The notes beneath the pieces were generated by a model. It did no database searches. It saw only the letters and a list, made by a program, of their open reading frames with translations, and had not been told where the DNA came from. DNA of 9,143 nt from NCBI GenBank assembly GCA_950075905.1, contig CATMVR010000146.1, forward strand, positions 1 through 9,143, written 5' to 3'. This DNA comes from an uncultured Persicitalea sp. (GTDB lineage: Bacteria > Bacteroidota > Bacteroidia > Cytophagales > Spirosomataceae). This document shows positions 1-4,088 of this stretch, one piece after another. Numbering within the stretch: the stretch's first letter is position 1; each line of letters begins with the position of its first letter. The position numbers were made by a program, and so were the translations under genes.

Positions 1-243
1 AACGTGGACATTCAGGCGGGTTACTCCTCTGTGACATTACCCGCCGAATCCAATCAGTTCAACGTCACCGTAACGCATGGCAATTTTCGTTTGCCCGAGA
101 ATGTAAAGGTATACTATACAAATCAGCCTGACAAAGTAGAGGCTGCCCGCGCAACCCGACAGTACGAAGGCAAGGTAGGCGCCGGCGGCGGCACCAATAT
201 CCGGGTGGTATCCAAGTTTGGCGACGTGCGGCTGAAAGACTGA
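1..243 (+). CDS. C-terminal fragment of a DUF4097/adhesin-like protein (5' end outside window)
   Basis: The frame is open from base 1 and stops at TGA 241-243, giving 80 residues with no start. The GTG at base 4 is an internal valine, not a credible start. The sequence is a run of short alternating hydrophobic/polar strands with glycine turns, ending in a G-x-G-G-G, 'IRVVSKFGDVRLK' type tail. Such repeating strands with a terminal 'xFGDVxxK' are typical of the DUF4097/putative-adhesin beta-helix proteins of Bacteroidota, often exported proteins of unknown role. The family call rests on style and the C-terminal motif only, because most of the gene lies outside the window. A strong terminator follows 23 bases after the stop, so this is the last gene of its transcript. 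It could instead be another beta-repeat surface protein. Confidence 0.6.
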   Translation, partial: NVDIQAGYSSVTLPAESNQFNVTVTHGNFRLPENVKVYYTNQPDKVEAARATRQYEGKVGAGGGTNIRVVSKFGDVRLKD

Positions 244-266
244 CCTTAGTTATGCTGCTAGCCATG

Positions 267-302
267 AAAACCGGCTTCCTGGGCAGGAAGCCGGTTTTTC
301 TT
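267..302 (+). terminator. Rho-independent terminator after the adhesin-like gene
   Basis: A perfect 14-bp inverted repeat has its left arm AAAACCGGCTTCCT at 267-280, loop GGGC at 281-284 and right arm AGGAAGCCGGTTTT at 285-298. A T-rich run (TTTTTCTTT) overlaps and follows the right arm. The GC-rich core plus U-tract is a textbook intrinsic terminator and lies just after the TGA at 241-243. The A/T ends make it able to work on the minus strand too, but no minus-strand gene is close by. It is embedded in a tiny ATG-started reading frame (264-314), treated as a separate finding. Confidence 0.9.
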
Positions 303-473
303 TGTAATGATTGACTATTTTTCGAAGCATATGTGCCAACCGGGCACTGTTTCAAAAGACCACTCTGCTCCTGCCCTTTATTTTTTTGACTTAGCGTAAA
401 GAAAAATGGCTCAGCCATAGGGGGAAGCCTGAGGTGAGTTGTCCTGATTCCAGAGTGCAGCAACAGAAACCTG

Positions 474-481
474 TACTTTTC
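474..481 (+). promoter_or_regulatory. Candidate -7 promoter element for the SDR operon
   Basis: TACTTTTC matches the Bacteroidota -7 consensus TAnnTTTG at 7 of 8 positions. It lies 47 bases before the ATG at 529, placing a start site near 486-490. No convincing -33 TTTG/TTG is found at the usual 19-21 base spacing, so the call is weak. The rest of the gap between the terminator and the SDR gene (303-528) holds the palindrome at 486-497, an A-rich stretch just before the ATG, and no other structure that I can support. Confidence 0.35.
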
Positions 482-485
482 AGAC

Positions 486-497
486 GGAAGCGCTTCC
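486..497 (+). promoter_or_regulatory. Perfect 12-bp palindrome, LacI-family-type operator candidate
   Basis: GGAAGCGCTTCC is a perfect inverted repeat with a central CG and the core AAGCGCTT. This is the pattern bound by many LacI/GalR-family repressors (AAnCGnTT core; the CcpA cre site is a relative). It sits immediately downstream of the candidate -7 element (474-481), about where transcription would start, and 31 bases before the SDR start codon. That is a classical position for a blocking operator. The core occurs nowhere else that I noticed in the window, and no regulator gene is present here, so the regulator is unknown. Confidence 0.4.
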
Positions 498-528
498 CGG
501 TTTTTCGAAACAAAAAAATCTATTAGCC

Positions 529-1320
529 ATGAAAAATTACACCGTTATCACGGGCGCCAGCTCGGGGTTGGGGGACGCTTTTGCCCATGAGTTTGCCCGC
601 AGAGGTCACCCCCTCATTTTGGTTTCGCTACCCCACGAAGGCCTGAACGGCCTGGCCAGGCAGTTGGCTTCCCGGTATGCCGTTCGGGTGTTGTACTACG
701 AGGCAGATATGAGTCAACGCCCGGCTATTGATGAGTTTACGGCCTGGATAGAGACACAAAATATCAAAATAGACATACTGGTAAATAATGCCGGTATCGG
801 CGGATCAAGTGCCTTTCAGGAAGCGGATGCCGACTATCTCGACCGCATCATTCAGCTCAACGTACGGGGTACTGCCCTGCTGACCCGGGCGTTGATTCCG
901 CTTTTGCTGCAAAACCCACATGCCTATATTCTCAACGTATCGAGCATTGCCGCATTTTCGCCCTTGCCCTACAAAATGGTGTATCCGGCCACCAAAGCCT
1001 TCATCTACTCCTTCTCCGTAGGGTTGCACGCCGAGTTTCGGGAGCGCGGGCTTCGTGTCTGCGTGGTGCATCCCGGTGCCATGCCAACGAATCCCGACAT
1101 CAAAGCCCGCCTCGACCGGCAGGGCTGGCTGGGCCGGCTCAGCGCCACTTCGCCCCGGTACGTGGCGCAGCACGCGGTGCGCGCGGCCCTGGCCGGAAGC
1201 ACCGTGATTGTGCCCGGCTTCGTTAACCAGCTCAACTACTGGGCCTTCCGGTACCTGCCCCGCCAGGCGGTGGCATTGCTGGCTAGCCGGGTGATACGCC
1301 GCGAACTAGCCCTGGCCTGA
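529..1320 (+). CDS. Classical short-chain dehydrogenase/reductase (SDR)
   Basis: A 263-residue cytoplasmic NAD(P)(H)-dependent oxidoreductase with a single Rossmann fold. The sequence shows the cofactor-binding TGxxxGxG motif (TGASSGLG, residues 8-15), NNAG at 86-89, and the full catalytic tetrad N111, S139, Y152, K156 (YxxxK as YPATK). HPGAMPTN (181-188) matches the PGxxxT segment that contacts the nicotinamide end. Length is normal for the classical family (about 250), and the C-terminal 40 residues hold extra hydrophobic and aromatic stretches that may help substrate or membrane contact. The ATG at 529 is chosen because the Rossmann strand begins right after it and it has the TAGCCATGAAAA context seen at other starts here. 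No Shine-Dalgarno is present. It heads a probable operon; the next gene starts 48 bases on. The substrate cannot be named. The family includes acyl-carrier, steroid, sugar and aldehyde reductases. Confidence 0.93.
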   Translation: MKNYTVITGASSGLGDAFAHEFARRGHPLILVSLPHEGLNGLARQLASRYAVRVLYYEADMSQRPAIDEFTAWIETQNIKIDILVNNAGIGGSSAFQEADADYLDRIIQLNVRGTALLTRALIPLLLQNPHAYILNVSSIAAFSPLPYKMVYPATKAFIYSFSVGLHAEFRERGLRVCVVHPGAMPTNPDIKARLDRQGWLGRLSATSPRYVAQHAVRAALAGSTVIVPGFVNQLNYWAFRYLPRQAVALLASRVIRRELALA

Positions 1321-1343
1321 ACCGGAGCGTATCAGCAATCGTT

Positions 1344-1351
1344 TACTTTTG
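1344..1351 (+). promoter_or_regulatory. Candidate internal -7 promoter before the epimerase gene
   Basis: TACTTTTG is an exact match to the Bacteroidota -7 consensus TAnnTTTG. It lies in the 48-base gap between the SDR stop and the ATG at 1369. A start site a few bases downstream would give a short leader of about 10-13 bases. No -33 TTTG/TTG lies at normal spacing upstream, inside the end of the SDR gene, so it may be a weak internal promoter or chance. Confidence 0.35.
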
Positions 1352-1368
1352 ACTTGTCCGACAACTGT

Positions 1369-2346
1369 ATGAAAGTTTTAGTAACAGGCATTACCGGCCT
1401 GCTGGGCGGGCACGTGGCCCACACCCTGCTGGCAAGGGGCTACGCCGTAAGAGGGCTGTACCGTACCATGCCCCGTAAGGTCGAACGTCTCCCCTGGTAC
1501 CGCGATGTGGAGTGGTGGCCGGGGGATTTGAGCAGCGAAGAAGCTCTCCTGCAAGCGGCCGATTCGTGCGGAGCCATCGTGCATGCTGCGGCCCGCACCG
1601 ATCAGCATCCTTCGGACCTGGCGCACTACCTCGAACCTAACGTACATGCTTCCGAACGGCTGGCCCGGGTGGCCCGGGAGCGGGGTATCCGGCTGGTATT
1701 GGTAAGTACAGCCAACGTATTTGCGCCGGGAAGTATGCACCAGCCGGGTACCGAGCAAAGTCCGTTTGGATGGGCGGGAATCGGGTCGGGCTATTCGGAA
1801 AGTAAGCACATGGCGCAAAACCTAATTCTGGATGCTACCCAAAAAGGCCTGGATGCCGTGGTCGTGAACCCGACGTTCATGATCGGAGGCTATGACCTCA
1901 AACCCAGCTCGGGCGCTATGATATTGCACGTGCTCAACCGGCGGGTGGTTGTATACCCGCAGTCAGGGGGCAAAAACTTTGTCTATGTCAAAGACGCCGC
2001 CGTGGGGGTAGTCAACGCGCTGGAAAGGGGGCAGACCGGGCAAGCCTATTTGCTGGCGGGCCACAACCGTACCTACGCTGATTTTATGCAGCAGGTAGCC
2101 CGGCAGGCGGGGCTGCGCCGGACCTTTGTTGCGATGCCCGCCCCGCTGCTCCGCTGGGCAGGGCGGCAGGTGTCGCGCCTGGATCGCTACGTACCTACTT
2201 CCATTGCCTTGAACCGGCCCAACGCCATCCTGCTCACGGCGGATAATTACTACCAGGCTGGTAAGGCCATCGCGCAGCTTCAACTCCCCCAAACGTCACT
2301 CGAAGTAGCCATTCAGGAAGCGATTGAGTGGTTTCGGGCTGAATGA
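1369..2346 (+). CDS. NAD-dependent epimerase / dihydroflavonol-4-reductase-like extended SDR
   Basis: A 325-residue cytoplasmic extended SDR. The N-terminal Rossmann motif TGxxGxxG is seen as TGITGLLG (residues 6-13). A GD pair (52-53) and 'VHAAA' (71-75) follow in the places typical of the family. VST (112-114) supplies the catalytic Ser/Thr, YSESK gives Y142/K146, and NPTFMIG (167-173) is the family's NPxxxxG segment. These features fit the epimerase/dihydroflavonol reductase/3-beta-HSD superfamily, which acts on nucleotide sugars, sterols or carbonyl lipids. The C-terminal 80 residues (PAPLLRWAG, DNYYQAGKAIAQL, EAIEWF) resemble hopanoid-associated and DFR-like members. ATG 1369 is chosen over an upstream in-frame TTG at 1354 because MKVLVTG is the usual beginning and the TTG would overlap the promoter-like element. 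No Shine-Dalgarno is seen. The gene probably works with the SDR before it, since paired reductases suggest successive steps on one substrate, but this is inference. Confidence 0.92.
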   Translation: MKVLVTGITGLLGGHVAHTLLARGYAVRGLYRTMPRKVERLPWYRDVEWWPGDLSSEEALLQAADSCGAIVHAAARTDQHPSDLAHYLEPNVHASERLARVARERGIRLVLVSTANVFAPGSMHQPGTEQSPFGWAGIGSGYSESKHMAQNLILDATQKGLDAVVVNPTFMIGGYDLKPSSGAMILHVLNRRVVVYPQSGGKNFVYVKDAAVGVVNALERGQTGQAYLLAGHNRTYADFMQQVARQAGLRRTFVAMPAPLLRWAGRQVSRLDRYVPTSIALNRPNAILLTADNYYQAGKAIAQLQLPQTSLEVAIQEAIEWFRAE

Positions 2347-2372
2347 TAGAATGATAGAATGATAGAATGATA
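2341..2372 (+). repeat. Four tandem copies of the octamer GAATGATA across a stop codon
   Basis: Perfect copies lie at 2341-2348, 2349-2356, 2357-2364 and 2365-2372, followed by a partial GAT. The first copy encodes the last Glu codon and the TGA stop of the epimerase gene (GAA TGA), so gain or loss of later copies leaves that protein unchanged. It would alter spacing toward the next gene (ATG at 2426). A perfect 8-bp tandem array is a likely site of slipped-strand copy-number change. Confidence 0.95.
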
Positions 2373-2393
2373 GATTGTTCCTTCCGGGAGAAA

Positions 2394-2404
2394 TAGGTTT
2401 TTTG
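2394..2404 (+). promoter_or_regulatory. Weak candidate promoter before the DUF4833 gene
   Basis: TAGGTTTTTTG resembles the -7 element TAnnTTTG with extra T residues, and a TTG at 2375-2377 lies 16 bases upstream, slightly short of the usual spacing. It sits between the octamer array and the ATG at 2426, so array length would not change its spacing to the start codon. It could allow the DUF4833 gene to be expressed separately from the two SDR genes. The match is imperfect. Confidence 0.25.
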
Positions 2405-2425
2405 CTCCCTAAAATTCAACTAGCC

Positions 2426-2947
2426 ATGAAAATTATAAGTATTCTTTTCGCCCTCCTGACGGTGGGCGTACTGGGGAGCTTTGCCCCTGAACTGCCCGTA
2501 CCGCCCGATTCCCCGCAGCGGTTATTCTATATTCAGCGCAGCAATAATGCCCATACGGTTATCTACGATGCCAACTGGCAGCCCGGAAGTCACACGATGG
2601 ACCCAAAAGATCCGGTGAAGGCATACTGGATCCGGTACGCTGATAAGGGGCAGATTCAGGAATTGACCTATACGCAGCGCGTGCTGGCGTTTGGGGTAGA
2701 CACCCAACCTATACCGGGCGGCTACGACATGCGCCTTGCCGCCTTCAAAAAACGTGCGATCAGGGTGTTAACCAAAAATGACCATCCAATTGCCACCACC
2801 AACATTGCCGGAAAAGAGGCCCGGCTGAGAAAAATTTTTGTGCAGTTGGCCGGCCCTGACTGCCTGATTCCCAAAGTAGCTTACGTGGAGCTGTTTGGTA
2901 GCGATTTGCAAACCGGGCGTGCTACCTACGAGCGGTTTGTGCCTTGA
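2426..2947 (+). CDS. Small exported DUF4833-family protein
   Basis: A 173-residue protein beginning with a signal peptide (MKIIS, then ILFALLTVGVLG, cleavage probably near residue 18-20). It is therefore periplasmic or surface-exposed, and it has no lipobox cysteine. The mature part opens with 'QRLFYIQRSNNAHTVIYDAN', then 'DPVKAYWIRYADKGQ', 'LTYTQRVLAFGV' and, near the end, 'PKVAYVELFG'. This order is what I recall for DUF4833, a family of unknown function common in Bacteroidota. ATG 2426 is preferred over an upstream TTG (2375) because it starts a clean signal peptide and has the TAGCCATGAAAA context. It follows the epimerase by 79 bases on the same strand and precedes a terminator hairpin that begins right at its stop, so it is the last gene of the unit. 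Molecular function is unknown. Confidence 0.85.
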   Translation: MKIISILFALLTVGVLGSFAPELPVPPDSPQRLFYIQRSNNAHTVIYDANWQPGSHTMDPKDPVKAYWIRYADKGQIQELTYTQRVLAFGVDTQPIPGGYDMRLAAFKKRAIRVLTKNDHPIATTNIAGKEARLRKIFVQLAGPDCLIPKVAYVELFGSDLQTGRATYERFVP

Positions 2948-2995
2948 AAAAAGCGGGGAGGCCCGAGGTACTATCCCCTGAATTCCCCGCTTTTT
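2948..2995. terminator. Bidirectional intrinsic terminator between convergent genes
   Basis: A perfect 12-bp stem has left arm AAAAAGCGGGGA (2948-2959) and right arm TCCCCGCTTTTT (2984-2995), with a 24-base loop. The arms end in A5/T5 tracts, so transcripts from either side meet a GC stem followed by U residues. It overlaps the end of the plus-strand DUF4833 gene (stop codon ends at 2947) and lies 21 bases beyond the stop of the minus-strand hydrolase (3016), so it can serve both. Confidence 0.88.
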
Positions 2996-3015
2996 AGTGC
3001 GTTCGATTCCTTTGT

Positions 3016-3954
3016 TTAGAGCGCGAGCTTCACCTCTTCCTGCAAAAACAACCTTACAGTATTCACAAACCAGGGACCGCTTTCCTGAAAAGGAGCGTGG
3101 CCGCCTTCGTACAGCGCCGTGCGGCTGTTAGGGAAACGAAAGCTTTTATACATATTGGGGCCCACGGCATGGTCTTTCAGACCGGCAATGATCAGCACTG
3201 GGGTTTTGATCTTTGCAGAAACAACCGTAAAGTCCTGATTGTATTCCTCGTAGCCCCATACCTTGTTGCCGTAGTCGTAATTAAATTCCTTACCGATTGC
3301 CAAGGTAATGGAGTCACTTTCCATCTTAGCCTGGGCCGTGGAAAACATCAACTTGTACCATACGCCCTTCTCGTTAAGTTGCTGATGTACCATGCCCAGG
3401 CGCTGCATGACGTTGGTGGCAGGATCGGTGTACTTCGGGTCGGTCAGGCCCAGTTCCTGAATACCAAAACTGATGTGGCTGTTGATGGAGTAAGGGAGGC
3501 TCAGCGTACAGTTGACGTAAATCGCCGAGCTTACCTTATTGGCATAGTGACTGAGGTAGCTAGTCATGAGGAAACCGGCAAAAGAGTGCCCCATCACCGC
3601 CCATTGCTTGTAACCCAGATGCCGGCGCAGCTCTTCCAGGTCTTTTTCCATGCGCAGGAGTGAGTAGTCGCCGTTTTTGGCACTCTCGGAGCGTCCGCTA
3701 CCGCGCTGATCGAAGTAGATCATCTGCATGAATGCTTCTACCCCGCTACCCTCCGATTTCTCGAAGTAGTTACTGGTAGATCCCGGTCCTCCGTGGACAA
3801 ACACGCAAGGCTGCCCCTGCCCGACCACCCGTACGTACAGCTTGACGCTGTCGGAGGTGGTGAAGTAAAACTCCCGGTCTGCTACGGGACGGGCGAATGT
3901 CTGAGCGATGGTGGCGAGTGCCAGCAGGATGAATAAGGCTAGTTTATTTTTCAT
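3016..3954 (-). CDS. Exported alpha/beta hydrolase, proline-iminopeptidase-like
   Basis: A 312-residue alpha/beta-hydrolase. Residues 1-21 form a signal peptide (MKNK, hydrophobic core, 'TFA' before the likely cut), so the enzyme acts outside the cytoplasm. The proline iminopeptidase (peptidase S33) signatures are present: oxyanion motif HGGPG (54-58), FDQRGSGRS (81-89), and the nucleophile elbow GHSFAG with Ser124. Probable catalytic Asp261 (GLKDH) and His286 (GGHAPF) complete the triad. S33 enzymes remove N-terminal proline or cleave related amides, but the same scaffold hydrolyses esters and lactones, so substrate is uncertain. The cap region (about 150-245) is rich in charged and aromatic residues. 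The start at 3954 has the TAGCCATGAAAA context and no Shine-Dalgarno. It stands alone on the minus strand, 134 bases after the cytochrome gene, and converges on the operon to its left. Confidence 0.9.
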   Translation of the reverse strand: MKNKLALFILLALATIAQTFARPVADREFYFTTSDSVKLYVRVVGQGQPCVFVHGGPGSTSNYFEKSEGSGVEAFMQMIYFDQRGSGRSESAKNGDYSLLRMEKDLEELRRHLGYKQWAVMGHSFAGFLMTSYLSHYANKVSSAIYVNCTLSLPYSINSHISFGIQELGLTDPKYTDPATNVMQRLGMVHQQLNEKGVWYKLMFSTAQAKMESDSITLAIGKEFNYDYGNKVWGYEEYNQDFTVVSAKIKTPVLIIAGLKDHAVGPNMYKSFRFPNSRTALYEGGHAPFQESGPWFVNTVRLFLQEEVKLAL

Positions 3955-3984
3955 GGCTAAGTAGATTATTGGTCATTGATGACA

Positions 3985-4016
3985 CAAAATTGCTCCCTAC
4001 CCGAAAAATAACCCAA
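3985..4016 (-). promoter_or_regulatory. Candidate promoter for the alpha/beta hydrolase
   Basis: Read on the minus strand, TTG (4016-4014) is followed after 21 bases by CAATTTTG (3992-3985), a 7-of-8 match to TAnnTTTG. This is the spacing expected for Bacteroidota -33/-7 pairs and would give a leader of about 25 bases before the ATG at 3954. It lies in the gap after the cytochrome gene, which lacks a clear terminator, so some read-through is also possible. Confidence 0.35.
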
Positions 4017-4088
4017 TGAAGGTTGCCAGACTGGAAAAAACGCATGACGAAGACCACCGATTGGGCGATGAAAAAGAATCTATCCCGC

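Noticed and set aside
65..463. A 132-codon minus-strand open frame across the first intergenic region
   Set aside because: It reads through the terminator hairpin and the opposite strand of the adhesin-like gene, has Arg/Pro/Cys-rich composition and no recognisable motif.
1354..1368. Upstream TTG start for the epimerase gene
   Set aside because: It would add five residues before the canonical MKVLVTG Rossmann start and lies just after a promoter-like element, where it would be at or before the transcript start.
2375..2425. Upstream TTG start for the DUF4833 gene
   Set aside because: The extension puts 17 residues before the signal peptide, whereas ATG 2426 has the TAGCCATGAAAA context and begins a normal one.
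3097..3663. A 188-codon plus-strand open frame opposite the alpha/beta hydrolase gene
   Set aside because: It is antisense to a gene with an intact HGGPG/GxSxG/D/H set and has no family-like features of its own.
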